A DNA stretch of 64,000 nt from Streptomyces plumbidurans (lineage in GTDB: Bacteria; Actinomycetota; Actinomycetes; Streptomycetales; Streptomycetaceae). Made by a program: the position numbers and the translations under genes. The DNA is taken from the NCBI RefSeq assembly GCF_019857225.1, contig NZ_JAFJSY010000016.1:124001-188000 (forward strand), in the 5' to 3' direction. Shown one piece after another: positions 43,387-52,586 of the stretch; within the stretch, counting starts at the first letter, position 1, and the number at the start of each line of letters is the position of its first letter. Under the pieces are notes generated by a model that saw nothing but the letters and a program-made list of their open reading frames with translations, was not told the origin of the DNA and did not search any database.

Positions 43387-45099
43387 ATGTCCCGCAGGTC
43401 CCAGAAGCCGAACCGACGCGTCTCGTCACCCCAGCCGTCCGCGTCGTCGCAACGGGAATTCCGGCTGCCGGAAAGTACGACGCCCGCACTTCCCGCCGTC
43501 GAGGACTTCGCCGGTATGGACATGCCCGCGGGACTGCTGAAGACCCTGGTCGCGCAGGGCGTGACCACTCCCTTCCCGATCCAGGCAGCCACCCTGCCCA
43601 ACTCGCTCGCCGGCCGTGATCTGCTGGGCCGGGGGCGCACCGGTTCCGGCAAGACCCTCGCGTTCGGGCTGGCGCTGCTGGCCCGCACGGCCGGACTGCG
43701 TGCCGAGCCCAGGGCGCCCCTCGCGTTGGTACTGGTGCCGACCCGGGAACTGGCGCAGCAGGTGACGGACGCGCTGACGCCGTACGCGACGGCGGTGAAC
43801 CTGCGGCTGGCCACGGTGGTCGGCGGGCTTTCCATCACCAAGCAGGCCGGTGCGCTGCGGCGCGGCGTCGAGGTGCTCGTGGCGACCCCCGGCAGGCTCA
43901 ACGACCTGGTGGATCGCGGGGACTGCGTCCTCGGCGACGTACGCATCACGGTGCTGGACGAAGCCGACCAGATGACCGACATGGGGTTCCTGCCGCAGAT
44001 CACCAAGCTGATCCAGCAGGTGCGGGCCGACGGGCAGCGGATGCTCTTCTCGGCCACCCTGGACCGCAACATCGACCGTCTCGTGCAGCGGTTCCTGACC
44101 GATCCGGTGGCGCACTCCGTGGATCCGTCCGCGGGAGCGGTGACCACCATGGAGCACCATGTGCTCCACGTGCTGGACGAGACCGACAAGAAAGCCGTCA
44201 CCACACGCATCGCGGCCCGAGACGGCCGGGTGCTCCTCTTCCTCGACACCAAGAGATCCGCCGACCGGCTCGCCAAGCGGCTCCTGGCCGTCGGCGTGCG
44301 CGCGGCGGCGCTGCACGGCGGACGCTCCCAGCCGCAGCGCAACCGCACCCTGGAACAGTTCAAGAACGGCCAGGTCACCGCGCTGGTGGCGACGAACGTG
44401 GCGGCCCGGGGCATACACATCGACGATCTCGACCTCGTCGTGAACGTCGATCCCCCCGCCGACCACAAGGACTACCTCCACCGGGGCGGCCGCACGGCCC
44501 GCGCCGGAGGCTCAGGCAGCGTGGTCACGCTCGTCCTGCCCGAGCAGAAGCGGGACATGACCCGGCTCATGTCGGACGCGGGCATCCGCCCCAGGACGGC
44601 CCGCGTCACATCGAGCGACACGGAACTGGCCACCATCACCGGCGCCCGCGAGCCGTCCGGCGTCGCCGTCACCATCGAGGTCCCCCAGCAGGAGCCCCCG
44701 AAGACGTCCCGCCCCGCTCGCAAGCCGGGTACCACCCCGAGCAGGCGATCCGCCCGTCGCCGCAACGGCAGCGGAACAGGGACCCCCGCGGCCCCCGCTA
44801 CGGGCAGCCGCGGCTCGGGCCGCCGATCCCCCGAGGGTGCAACAGCCAAGGGCGAAGCCACCGGCACTCCCACCCGCCGGGCCAGGTCCGCAGGAGCCAA
44901 GGGCGGTGCCGTCGGCGCAGGTGGCCGTGGCGCGGAGCGCCAGGCCACGAACGGCACGGCAGCGGGCGGCGCCTCCGGCAAGGCCACCCGCGGCTCGAGC
45001 CGACGCGCCACGTCCGGAGGAAACACGGGCGGCGCCGGCGCGGCCGGCGGCCGAGGCTCCGACCGCCGAGGCGGCGGACGCCGGACCTCCGCCACCTAG
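43387..45099 (+). CDS. DEAD-box ATP-dependent RNA helicase
   Basis: Start ATG at 43387 gives 570 residues. Motifs in order: Q motif (GVTTPFPIQAATLP), I (GRTGSGKT), Ia (VPTRELAQQV), II (VLDEADQM), III (FSATL), V (ATNVAARGIHI) and VI (HRGGRTARAG). The last ~160 residues are a low-complexity basic tail rich in Gly, Arg, Ser, Ala and Thr, probably an RNA-binding extension. Its position behind csp fits a cold-adaptation or RNA-structure role. Confidence 0.93.
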   Translation: MSRRSQKPNRRVSSPQPSASSQREFRLPESTTPALPAVEDFAGMDMPAGLLKTLVAQGVTTPFPIQAATLPNSLAGRDLLGRGRTGSGKTLAFGLALLARTAGLRAEPRAPLALVLVPTRELAQQVTDALTPYATAVNLRLATVVGGLSITKQAGALRRGVEVLVATPGRLNDLVDRGDCVLGDVRITVLDEADQMTDMGFLPQITKLIQQVRADGQRMLFSATLDRNIDRLVQRFLTDPVAHSVDPSAGAVTTMEHHVLHVLDETDKKAVTTRIAARDGRVLLFLDTKRSADRLAKRLLAVGVRAAALHGGRSQPQRNRTLEQFKNGQVTALVATNVAARGIHIDDLDLVVNVDPPADHKDYLHRGGRTARAGGSGSVVTLVLPEQKRDMTRLMSDAGIRPRTARVTSSDTELATITGAREPSGVAVTIEVPQQEPPKTSRPARKPGTTPSRRSARRRNGSGTGTPAAPATGSRGSGRRSPEGATAKGEATGTPTRRARSAGAKGGAVGAGGRGAERQATNGTAAGGASGKATRGSSRRATSGGNTGGAGAAGGRGSDRRGGGRRTSAT

Positions 45100-45110
45100 A
45101 GCCCGCTGCG

Positions 45111-45146
45111 CCGCGCGTCCGCAAGCAGGTTCAGCTTGCGGCGCGG
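45111..45146. terminator. Convergent-gene hairpin, overlapping the transglutaminase 3' end
   Basis: The stem CCGCAAGC (45119-45126) with GCTTGCGG (45134-45141) is extended by an outer CCGCGC/GCGCGG pairing across a two-base bulge. It lies directly after the helicase stop and spans the last codons of the converging transglutaminase-like gene. Confidence 0.6.
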
Positions 45147-45901
45147 TGGCCCACTACCGGTTCGGCTATCAGGCGGGCCATGGGGCAGAGGGTTTGGCCG
45201 TGGTGGGTGAAGAGGGCGTCGCGGGAGTCGAAGTGGCCGAGGTCCGACAGGACGTAGGCCGAGAGGTCGCAGGCGGGGCCCGTGGCCGGGCAGAGGGTGG
45301 TGCCGTCCCAGTCGATGGCGGTGCGGGACAGCGCCTCGAAGAGGGTTTCGCTGCCGGTGTTCGTGAAGCCGCCGCCGGCGCTCTCGCTCAACTCGTCGAG
45401 TCCGCCGAAGAGTTCGGAGACCGTCAGCCAGGACGTGGCGTCGATCCGGAACTCCGGCCAGGCCAGGACCACTTGGTGCGGGACGAGCTGGTGCAGGCGC
45501 GGGAAGCGCGGGTACCAGAACGTGCCGTCCACCAGCAGCCCCCGCACCCGCGTCGGCACTCCCGATGCCCGCGCGACGGCTTCCAGTACGGCCAGCCGCT
45601 GGCTGCACGAGCCGCGGCCGCGGCGCAGTATCTGCGAGACGGGCCGCTCGTCCTGGACCGAGTAGACCGGTTGCACGGCCTTGGCGATCCACTGGTGGGC
45701 CCGGCGCAGGTCCGCTGTCCGGCGCGCCCGATCCGCCGCGTCCCCCACGTCCGCCGTCATGCCGACCCGTCGTCGCATCGAGGTGACGTACGGATGCTGC
45801 CAGTCGAGGATCCGCGTCGGCGCCGTGTCCCCCACCGCCTCCTGCCGCGAGTCCACGCCCGCGCGGACGCGGCCTCGTGGCATGAGAAGCGAGCTCGTCA
45901 T
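45131..45901 (-). CDS. Transglutaminase-like superfamily protein
   Basis: ATG at 45901 (MTSSLLMPRGRVRAG), 256 residues; the much longer open frame upstream is only a shadow of paaE. The papain-like triad is visible: Cys in GRGSCSQRLAVLEAVARASG, His in LVPHQVVLAWPE and Asp in FRIDATSWL. It may be a bacterial transglutaminase-like peptidase or amidase; substrate unknown. The gene converges on the helicase gene and lies downstream of paaE on the same strand with an 89-bp gap. Confidence 0.82.
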   Translation of the reverse strand: MTSSLLMPRGRVRAGVDSRQEAVGDTAPTRILDWQHPYVTSMRRRVGMTADVGDAADRARRTADLRRAHQWIAKAVQPVYSVQDERPVSQILRRGRGSCSQRLAVLEAVARASGVPTRVRGLLVDGTFWYPRFPRLHQLVPHQVVLAWPEFRIDATSWLTVSELFGGLDELSESAGGGFTNTGSETLFEALSRTAIDWDGTTLCPATGPACDLSAYVLSDLGHFDSRDALFTHHGQTLCPMARLIAEPVVGHRAAS

Positions 45902-45990
45902 GACTGGTCCTCTCGCCGACGCGATTCCCGTGCATCTGTGCGACGCATCATGACAGAGGTTTTGAACACGTTCAACAATGCTGCGGAACG

Positions 45991-47109
45991 TCAGGAGTCG
46001 TAGTCGACCGTCAGCGCCTCCGACACGGGGAACGACTGGCAGGTCAGTACGTAACCGGCGCCGACCTCGGCGGTCTCCAGCGCGTAGTTGCGGCGCATGT
46101 CCGCCTCGCCGTCGGTGATGCGGGCCCGGCAGGTGCCGCAGACTCCGCCCTTGCAGGCGAACGGGAGGTCGGGGCGTACGCGGGAGGCGGCGTCCAGGAT
46201 GGTGGACTCGCGGGAGAGCGCGGAGGTGGTGGAGCGGCCGTCCAGGACGACCGTGACCTGGCTGACAGGACCGTCGGCCCTGCCCTCCTCGTGCAGCACC
46301 GGCGCGAACGGCTCCTCGCCCGCGAAGAACAGCTCCTGGTGAACCCGGTCCTCGGGCACCCCCAGCTCCGCCAGGACCTTCTGGGCGTCCAGGACCATGC
46401 CGTGGGGGCCGCACAGCCACCAGTGGTCGGCCTCGGAGACGTCGACCAGGCCGTCGATGAGCGCGCTCAGGCGGGCGGCGTCCAGGCGGCCGCTGAGCAG
46501 CTCGGCCTCGCGCGGTTCCCGGGACAGCACGTGCGCGAGCTGGAACCGGGAGGGATACAGGTCCTTCAGGTCCGCGAGCTCGTCGGCGAACATCACCGAG
46601 TCGGTGCGGCGGTTGCCGTAGAACAGCGTGACGCGGGAGTGGTCGTCGGCGGCGAGGACGGACTCGGCGATGGAGACCATGGGCGTGACGCCCGAACCGG
46701 CCGCGATGAGCACATGGTGTCCCGGCGTGGTCAGGTCGGGGGTGAAGGCGCCGACCGGGCCCATCACCTCGACGGTGTCGCCGGGCCTTACGTCGTTCAC
46801 CAGCCACGAGGAGAACAGGCCCCCGGGCACCACCCGGACCCCGATCCGTGGCCGGGAGCCCGCCGGAGCGCAGATGGAGTACGAGCGCCGCTCGTCCCGG
46901 CCCTCGATCTCGCGGCGCAGGGTGAGCGACTGGCCCGCCTCGAAGGCGAACTCCTCGGTCAGTTCAGTGGGGACGTCGAAGCTCACCGCGACCGCGTCCT
47001 CGCACAACCGCTGCACGTCCGCGACCCGCAGGGCATGGAAGGCCGGACGACGACGGGCTCGCCGCACCGGCGAGGGAGCGGCGGTGCCGGATGCCGGCAG
47101 GTCTTCCAT
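45991..47109 (-). CDS. paaE: Phenylacetyl-CoA epoxidase reductase subunit PaaE
   Basis: ATG at 47109, overlapping the paaD stop by one base (TGATG). 372 residues: a ferredoxin-reductase FAD domain (DERRSYSICAPAG), an NAD domain (HVLIAAGSGVTPMVSIAES, then WWLCGPHGMV) and a C-terminal plant-type [2Fe-2S] domain with CKGGVCGTCRAR and a distal Cys in YVLTCQSFP. It passes electrons from NADPH to the diiron PaaA subunit. It is the last gene of paaABCDE. Confidence 0.95.
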   Translation of the reverse strand: MEDLPASGTAAPSPVRRARRRPAFHALRVADVQRLCEDAVAVSFDVPTELTEEFAFEAGQSLTLRREIEGRDERRSYSICAPAGSRPRIGVRVVPGGLFSSWLVNDVRPGDTVEVMGPVGAFTPDLTTPGHHVLIAAGSGVTPMVSIAESVLAADDHSRVTLFYGNRRTDSVMFADELADLKDLYPSRFQLAHVLSREPREAELLSGRLDAARLSALIDGLVDVSEADHWWLCGPHGMVLDAQKVLAELGVPEDRVHQELFFAGEEPFAPVLHEEGRADGPVSQVTVVLDGRSTTSALSRESTILDAASRVRPDLPFACKGGVCGTCRARITDGEADMRRNYALETAEVGAGYVLTCQSFPVSEALTVDYDS

Positions 47110-47624
47110 CAGATCTCCTTGACGTACTCGAACGGTTCCCGGCAGGCGCGGCAGCGCCACAGCGCCTTGCAGGAGGTGGCGCCGAAGCGGGAGGTCTCCT
47201 CGGTGTCCGTCGCACCGCAGCGGGGGCACGGGACCGCGCGCCGGGTGGTGGACAGGACCAGCGGCACCGGTCCGGCCGACGGGCGCGGTGCCGGTCCGGG
47301 CGGTGCGATGCCGTGCTCGGCGAGCTTGCGGCGGCCTTCGGCGGTGATCCAGTCCGTGGACCACGGGGGATCCAGGACCGTACGCACCTCCACGCGCTCG
47401 TAGCCCGCGTCCGTCAGCCGGGCCGCGACACCGGCGCGCATCTCGGCCATGGCCGGGCAGCCGGAGTAGGTCGGGGTGAGTTCGGCGACCACCGTGCCGT
47501 CGGGGGTCAGCGTGACGTCCCGCAGCACTCCGAGGTCGGCGAGGGTCAGCATGGGCAGCTCGGGGTCGGGCACCTGCTCGGCGATGTGCCGGGCGCGCCG
47601 GTCGTCGGTGAGCGTGGTCACCAT
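47109..47624 (-). CDS. paaD: Phenylacetyl-CoA epoxidase maturation protein PaaD
   Basis: 171 residues. The N-terminal part is a DUF59/MIP18-like domain (VPDPELPMLTLADLGVLRDV, with Cys in YSGCPAMAEM). The C-terminal part has a four-Cys zinc-ribbon (CPRCGATDTEE, then CKALWRCRACREPF). PaaD is thought to help assemble metal centres of the complex. It overlaps paaC by 7 bases and abuts paaE. Confidence 0.93.
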   Translation of the reverse strand: MVTTLTDDRRARHIAEQVPDPELPMLTLADLGVLRDVTLTPDGTVVAELTPTYSGCPAMAEMRAGVAARLTDAGYERVEVRTVLDPPWSTDWITAEGRRKLAEHGIAPPGPAPRPSAGPVPLVLSTTRRAVPCPRCGATDTEETSRFGATSCKALWRCRACREPFEYVKEI

Positions 47625-48451
47625 GTCGCCTCCGGATGCGCGCGGGCCACGCTCTGCAGTTCCGCGAGGAGCGGGGCGAGGTGTCCGGTGTGGTCGCCTT
47701 CGCGTCCGTTGCCGTCCGGCGTCCGCGGGAGGTCCGGCAGGGTCAGGCCCGCGGCCTCGGTGACCTGCCGCAGCACGGCGAGAACGGCCGTACGGGCGTC
47801 GTGGGCCGCGAACAACTCACCGAGATGGGGGGCCACTTGATCGAGGCCCGCCTGCATCCGCCGGTGGGACTCGTCCGTTCCGTCGCCGAGGCGGACGACC
47901 CACTCGGCCGCGTACTGCCGGTGGTAGGTCATCTCCTTCACGCCCTTGGCGGCGATGGCGGCCAGCACCGGGTCGGCGTGCGCGGCGAGCTGCTCGAAGT
48001 GGGCCAGGCGCCAGGAGGCGAACACCAGCAGCCGGGCCATGGAGAACGCGAAGTCCCCGTTGGGCAGTTCGGCCAGCCGTACGCTGCGGAAGTCGTCCGC
48101 GTCGCGGAAGTACGCGTAGGCGTCCTCACCGCGCCCGGTGCCGTCGACCTGGCCGCAGCGGGCGTACAGCAGACGCGCCTGGCCGAGGTAGTCGAGCCCG
48201 ATGTTGGCGAGGGCGACCTCCTCCTCCAACTCCGGTGCGCGCGTGGTCCATTCGGCCAGTCGCTGGGCGGTGACCAGCGCGTCGTCGCCCAACGCCAGGC
48301 AGGTCGCGGCCAGTTCGTCCCGGTCGACGTCGTCGGGGACGGCCGTGCTGATGCCGTGCAGCGGGTCCTCGAAGCCGGTGCCGAAGGCCCAGCGGGCGTC
48401 GCCGTCCTCGTGCCCCTCGGCGAGGGACATGTAGACGTGGTCGTCGCTCAT
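47618..48451 (-). CDS. paaC: Phenylacetyl-CoA epoxidase structural subunit PaaC
   Basis: A 277-residue ferritin-like all-helical protein: LGDDALVTAQRLAEWTTRAP, EVALANIGLDYLGQARLLYA and VKEMTYHRQYAAEWVVRLGD. PaaC pairs with PaaA but does not carry the working diiron site. The N-terminus is extended by ~40 residues of acidic sequence relative to the E. coli protein. It lies 9 bp after paaB. Confidence 0.93.
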   Translation of the reverse strand: MSDDHVYMSLAEGHEDGDARWAFGTGFEDPLHGISTAVPDDVDRDELAATCLALGDDALVTAQRLAEWTTRAPELEEEVALANIGLDYLGQARLLYARCGQVDGTGRGEDAYAYFRDADDFRSVRLAELPNGDFAFSMARLLVFASWRLAHFEQLAAHADPVLAAIAAKGVKEMTYHRQYAAEWVVRLGDGTDESHRRMQAGLDQVAPHLGELFAAHDARTAVLAVLRQVTEAAGLTLPDLPRTPDGNGREGDHTGHLAPLLAELQSVARAHPEATW

Positions 48452-48460
48452 GCCCAGCTC

Positions 48461-48754
48461 CTAGATGTGGGGGACGTCGTCGGGGATGTCGTAGAAGGTG
48501 GGGTGGCGGTACACCTTGTCGGCGCTGGGGGCGAAGAAGGGGTCCTTCTCGTCGCGGGTGGAGGCCGCGATGTGCTCGGAGCGCACCACCCAGATGCTCA
48601 CGCCCTCGTTGCGGCGGGTGTACAGGTCGCGCGCGTGCGTGAGCGCCATCGTGTCGTCCGCCGCGTGCAGGGAGCCGACATGGACGTGGTTGAGGCCACG
48701 CTTGCCCCGTACGAACACCTCGTACAGGGGCCAGCCGTGCTTGCCGGAGGTCAT
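48461..48754 (-). CDS. paaB: Phenylacetyl-CoA epoxidase subunit PaaB
   Basis: ATG at 48754 overlaps the paaA stop by 4 bases; 97 residues. [40 protein letters not shown] and [20 protein letters not shown] are diagnostic of PaaB. It is a small bridging subunit of the PaaABCE complex. The longer open frame running upstream through paaA is not the gene. Confidence 0.95.
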   Translation of the reverse strand: MTSGKHGWPLYEVFVRGKRGLNHVHVGSLHAADDTMALTHARDLYTRRNEGVSIWVVRSEHIAASTRDEKDPFFAPSADKVYRHPTFYDIPDDVPHI

Positions 48755-49737
48755 GCCGCCGTTCCCTTCTCGGCGCGAGCGGCCTGCTTGGCAGCGTGTG
48801 CGACGGCTGCCTCGCGCACCCAGGCGCCTTCTTCGTGAGCGGTCCGTCGCCGCTGGATCCGTTCGGTGTTGCAGGGGCCGTCGCCCTTGATGACCCGCAT
48901 CAGCTCGTCCCAGTCCGGTGTGCCGAAGTCGTGATGGCCGCGCTCCTCGTTCCAGGTCAGGTCCGGGTCGGGCAGGGTGACGCCGAGCTTCTCGGCCTGC
49001 GGGACGGTCATGTCGACGAAGCGCTGGCGCAGTTCGTCGTTGCTGTGCCGCTTGATCTTCCAGGCCATCGACTGGCGGGAGTTGGGCGAGGCGTCGTCGG
49101 GCGGGCCGAACATCATCAGGGACGGCCACCACCAGCGGTTCACCGCGTCCTGCACCATTTCGCGCTGGGCGTCGGTGCCGCGCATCATCGTCATCAGCAG
49201 CTCGTAGCCCTGCCGCTGATGGAAGGACTCCTCCTTGCAGATCCGCACCATCGCGCGTGCGTACGGACCGTAGGAGGAGCGGCACAGGGGCACCTGGTTG
49301 CAGATGGCGGCGCCGTCCACGAACCAGCCGATCACGCCCACGTCCGCGAAGCTCAGCGTCGGGTAGTTGAAGATCGAGGAGTACTTCTGGCGGCCCTCGA
49401 TGAGCCGCTCGGTGAGGTCGGCGCGGTCGGCGCCGAGGGTCTCGGCCGCGGAGTACAGATACAGGCCGTGTCCCGCCTCGTCCTGCACCTTGGCGAACAG
49501 GATCGCCTTGCGGCGCAGCGACGGGGCACGCGTGATCCACTCGCCCTCGGGCTGCATGCCGATGATCTCCGAGTGCGCGTGCTGGGCCACCTGACGGATC
49601 AGGGTCCTGCGGTAGCCCTCGGGCATCCAGTCGCGCGGCTCGATCCGCTGGTCCCGCGCGATCGTCGCCTCGAAGTGCTCCTGCAGCGCCGGCGGTGCCT
49701 CGTGCGCGACCGGCGAGTCGGCCTGCTGTGCCGTCAT
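48751..49737 (-). CDS. paaA: Phenylacetyl-CoA epoxidase catalytic subunit PaaA
   Basis: Start ATG at 49737 ([16 protein letters not shown]) with GGTGGTAGGG upstream; 328 residues. The diiron ligands are in the two Glu-x-x-His motifs [13 protein letters not shown] and [14 protein letters not shown]. It also has [19 protein letters not shown] typical of PaaA. It epoxidises the ring of phenylacetyl-CoA, the committed step of aerobic phenylacetate breakdown. First gene of the operon, with an operator-like palindrome just upstream. The other pathway genes (paaK, paaG, paaZ) are not in the window. Confidence 0.96.
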   Translation of the reverse strand: MTAQQADSPVAHEAPPALQEHFEATIARDQRIEPRDWMPEGYRRTLIRQVAQHAHSEIIGMQPEGEWITRAPSLRRKAILFAKVQDEAGHGLYLYSAAETLGADRADLTERLIEGRQKYSSIFNYPTLSFADVGVIGWFVDGAAICNQVPLCRSSYGPYARAMVRICKEESFHQRQGYELLMTMMRGTDAQREMVQDAVNRWWWPSLMMFGPPDDASPNSRQSMAWKIKRHSNDELRQRFVDMTVPQAEKLGVTLPDPDLTWNEERGHHDFGTPDWDELMRVIKGDGPCNTERIQRRRTAHEEGAWVREAAVAHAAKQAARAEKGTAA

Positions 49738-49758
49738 CCCTACCACCAATCCCAACCG

Positions 49759-49772
49759 ACCGTTCGTTCGGT
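49759..49772. promoter_or_regulatory. PaaR/TetR-type operator upstream of paaA
   Basis: ACCGTTCGTTCGGT, 21 bp before the paaA start, has the form ACCG-N2-CG-N2-CGGT. To my recollection this matches the core motif reported for the TetR-type phenylacetate repressor PaaR of Corynebacterium. A closely similar sequence precedes paaI (51201-51214), pointing to one shared regulator. Confidence 0.65.
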
Positions 49773-49845
49773 CCATCATAGGACGAGACTCCCGGGTCTC
49801 GGCAAGTGCCGAAGCCCGCTCAATTACCCGTACGGGCGGTGTCGC

Positions 49846-51069
49846 TCACACGCGCTCCACCAGCATCGCCACGCCCTGTCCTACGCCGACGCACAGGGTC
49901 GCGAGGCCGCGGGTGGCGCCTTCGCGCTCCAGCCGGCCGAGCAGGGTCAGCAGGATGCGGGCTCCGGAGCAGCCCAGCGGGTGGCCGAGCGCGATGGCGC
50001 CGCCGTCGGCGTTGACCTTGCCCTCGTCCAGCTTCAGTCGGCGTATGACGGCCAGGGCCTGCGCGGCGAAGGCCTCGTTGAGCTCGACGGCGTCCAGGTC
50101 GCCGGCCTGCCACCCGGCCCGCGCGAGTGCCTTCTCGGTGGCCGGCACCGGTCCGAGCCCCATCAGGTGGGGCTGCACCCCGGCCGAGGCGGAGGTGACG
50201 ATCCGGGCGCGCGGGGTGAGTCCGTGCCGCTCCACCGCCGAGGCGCTCGCCACGATCAGGGCCGCGGCGCCGTCCGAGAGGGGCGAGGCGGAGCCCGCGG
50301 TGACGATGCCGTCCTCGCGGAAGACGGTACGCAGGGTGCCCAGCTTCTCCAGCGAGGTCGAGGGGCGCGGCCCCTCGTCGCGGGTGACCTCGCCGTCCCG
50401 TACCGGCACGGGCACGATCTCGCGGTCGAAGCGGCCCGCCTCCTGCGCGGCGACGGCCCGCTGGTGGCTGCGGAGCGCGAAGGCGTCGGAGTCCGCGCGG
50501 GTGATGCCGTCCAGGGCGGCGACCTCCTCGGCCGTCTCCCCCATCGACAGCGTGACCTTCGTCGTCCCGGGCCCCGCATCGGTGGCGACGGCGCGGTCCG
50601 CGGCCGTGAAGCGGGGGTTGGTGAAGCGCCAGCCGAGCGAGGTGTCGTACGCCTGTCCCGGCCGGGCCCACGGGGTTCCCGGCTTCTCCATGACCCACGG
50701 GGCCCGGGTCATGGACTCCACGCCGCCGGCCACGACGAGGTCGGCCTCGCCACAGCGGATCGCCTGGGCGGCCGAGGCCACGGCGGTCAGGCCGGAGGCG
50801 CAGAGCCGGTTGACGGTGTAGCCGGGCACGGTGTGCGGCAGCCCGGCGAGCAGGACGGCCATCCGCGCGACGTCCCGGTTGTCCTCACCGGCCTGGTTGG
50901 CGGCGCCCAGGATCACCTCGTCCACGACCTCGGCCGGGATGCCCGAGCGGCGCACGGCCTCGCCGACGACGAGGGCCGCCAGGTCGTCGGGGCGTACGGA
51001 GGCCAGGGCGCCGCCGTAGCGGCCCTGCGGGGTGCGGGCTCCGTCGATCAGATAGACGTCTTCGGACAT
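49846..51069 (-). CDS. Thiolase (acetyl-CoA C-acyltransferase; 3-oxoadipyl-CoA thiolase candidate)
   Basis: ATG at 51069 (MSEDVYLIDGARTPQGRYGG), 407 residues. Catalytic residues: nucleophile Cys in NRLCASGLTAVAS, His in GGAIALGHPLGCSGARI and Cys in TLCVGVGQGVAM. The position between paaA and paaI suggests the last step of phenylacetate catabolism (PaaJ/PcaF type, giving acetyl-CoA and succinyl-CoA). General beta-oxidation thiolases look alike, so the symbol is withheld. It is divergent from paaI across 167 bp. Confidence 0.88.
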   Translation of the reverse strand: MSEDVYLIDGARTPQGRYGGALASVRPDDLAALVVGEAVRRSGIPAEVVDEVILGAANQAGEDNRDVARMAVLLAGLPHTVPGYTVNRLCASGLTAVASAAQAIRCGEADLVVAGGVESMTRAPWVMEKPGTPWARPGQAYDTSLGWRFTNPRFTAADRAVATDAGPGTTKVTLSMGETAEEVAALDGITRADSDAFALRSHQRAVAAQEAGRFDREIVPVPVRDGEVTRDEGPRPSTSLEKLGTLRTVFREDGIVTAGSASPLSDGAAALIVASASAVERHGLTPRARIVTSASAGVQPHLMGLGPVPATEKALARAGWQAGDLDAVELNEAFAAQALAVIRRLKLDEGKVNADGGAIALGHPLGCSGARILLTLLGRLEREGATRGLATLCVGVGQGVAMLVERV

Positions 51070-51200
51070 CGGTCGGACTCCTCGGTCGTGACGGCGACGG
51101 GTCCGGCGCGGGAGTCTGGACCTCTGGACTCCGTTCGCCACACGGCTCGCCTCTTGACAGCCAACGGGGCGGCTTGATTACTTGGCCATTCCGAACGCTA

Positions 51201-51214
51201 ACCGAATGGTCGGT
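51201..51214. promoter_or_regulatory. PaaR/TetR-type operator between the thiolase gene and paaI
   Basis: ACCGAATGGTCGGT differs from the palindrome upstream of paaA mainly in its centre (ACCG-N2-TG-N2-CGGT). It lies 22 bp before the paaI start in the divergent spacer, in position to control both genes. Confidence 0.6.
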
Positions 51215-51236
51215 CGGGAGACAAGGTGGTGTGAAC

Positions 51237-51668
51237 ATGACGGAGGCCGCGCAGTCGACTCCGGCACCCGCGGAGCGCATGTTCGCCGCGGACGAGGCCT
51301 CGCAACGGCTCGGCATCGAACTCGTCGAGGTGGGCGAGGGCACCGCCGTGCTCCGCATGACGGTGACCAAGGCCATGGTCAACGGCCACGGCATCGCCCA
51401 CGGCGGATATGTGTTCCTGCTGGCCGACTCCGCCTTCGCCTGTGCCTGCAACAGCCACGGCCCGGTCACCGTCGCGTCCGGGGCGGACGTCACCTTCGTC
51501 GCCCCGGCGTACGAGGGCGACGTCCTGACGGCGACCGCCGAGGAGGTCACCCGGTTCGGCCGCAGCGGCGTCTACGACGTGAGCGTGCGGCGCGGTGACG
51601 AGGTGGTCGCCGTCTTCCGCGGCCGCAGCCGCACGATCCGCGACACGCAACCCGAGCAGCCGCGCTGA
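51237..51668 (+). CDS. paaI: Hydroxyphenylacetyl-CoA thioesterase PaaI
   Basis: ATG at 51237, 143 residues, hotdog fold. The active-site helix region VNGHGIAHGGYVFLLADSAF contains the Asp of the PaaI class. The flanking LGIELVEVGEGTAVLRMTV and YDVSVRRGDEVVAVFRGRSR are typical. It releases CoA from dead-end phenylacetyl-CoA products to prevent CoA trapping. It converges on the LLM oxidoreductase gene with a 6-bp gap. Confidence 0.92.
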   Translation: MTEAAQSTPAPAERMFAADEASQRLGIELVEVGEGTAVLRMTVTKAMVNGHGIAHGGYVFLLADSAFACACNSHGPVTVASGADVTFVAPAYEGDVLTATAEEVTRFGRSGVYDVSVRRGDEVVAVFRGRSRTIRDTQPEQPR

Positions 51669-51674
51669 CCGCTG

Positions 51675-52538
51675 TCAGGCGATCGCTGCCGCGAGCAGTT
51701 CGATCTGCTCCAGCCCCGACCCGGTGGGGACGAAGATGAGTTCGTCGCAGCCGCTCTCCTTGAACGCGGCGACATAGGACTTGACCATGTCGGGGCTCAC
51801 CGCCGCACCCGCGGCCACCTGGCCGGCGACGTCGCCGAGGAAGCCGTAGTAGTCCAGAAGGTAGCCGTCGGCCTGGGCGCGGGCGTCTGGGCCGAGCCCG
51901 AAGTAGGCCAGTGACAGCTTGCGGGGGCTGCCCGCGCGTCCGGCGTCCTGCCACGCCTTGTCCACGCCCACCGCGGCCTCGGCGAACATCTCCGGTGTGC
52001 CGCCGCCCATGATCCAGCCGTCGCCGAACTCCGCCACGCGCCGGAAGCTGGCCGCGGTCCCGCCGCCCAGGATCAGCTCGGGGCCGCCCTCGCGCACCGG
52101 CTTCGGCCCGATCCCTCCGGCGAATCCGCGCTCCTCCCCGGACCAGACGCGCTTCATCTCCCGCAGTTGTTCCTCGAAGCGGCGCCCGCGGCCCTTGGTG
52201 GGCAATCCGCTCGCGGCGAAGTCGTCGTCACGGCCGCCGAGCCCCGCGCCCAGGACGAAGCGTCCGCCGGAGATGCGTTCGAGGGACGCCGCCTGCTTGG
52301 CCAGCAGGGCCGCGTTCTCGTACAGCGGGGCGAGGAGCACGCTCGTCGTCAGCCGGATTCTGCTGGTGACGGCGGCAGCCGCGCTGAGCGCGATCAGCTC
52401 CTCGTAACCCTGGTACACGAGCCGGCCGATCGTGCCCAGGGTGCTGAACCCCGCCCCCTCGGCCTGGCGGGCCCAGTCCAGCAGCCGCTGCGGTTCGGTG
52501 CCGGGAACCGTGTTGGGAAGGCCGATTCCAATGTCCAT
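51675..52538 (-). CDS. LLM-class flavin-dependent oxidoreductase
   Basis: ATG at 52538 (MDIGIGLPNTVPGTEPQRLL) with GGAGGAACG upstream, 287 residues; an in-frame ATG at 52559 is less likely. A luciferase-like TIM barrel: LTTSVLLAPLYENAALLAKQ, RFVLGAGLGGRDDDFAASG and FVPTGSGLEQIELLAAAIA. The cofactor may be FMN or F420, and the substrate is unknown. It is not obviously linked to the neighbouring paa genes. Confidence 0.88.
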   Translation of the reverse strand: MDIGIGLPNTVPGTEPQRLLDWARQAEGAGFSTLGTIGRLVYQGYEELIALSAAAAVTSRIRLTTSVLLAPLYENAALLAKQAASLERISGGRFVLGAGLGGRDDDFAASGLPTKGRGRRFEEQLREMKRVWSGEERGFAGGIGPKPVREGGPELILGGGTAASFRRVAEFGDGWIMGGGTPEMFAEAAVGVDKAWQDAGRAGSPRKLSLAYFGLGPDARAQADGYLLDYYGFLGDVAGQVAAGAAVSPDMVKSYVAAFKESGCDELIFVPTGSGLEQIELLAAAIA

Positions 52539-52586
52539 CGTTCCTCCGGTCGTAGACAACTCGCTCCGAGCCCATCATGCGCGCAC

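Noticed and set aside
45902-46807. 900-bp upstream extension of the transglutaminase-like gene
   Set aside because: It overlaps the well-supported paaE gene on the same strand in another frame and is Arg/Pro-rich shadow sequence.
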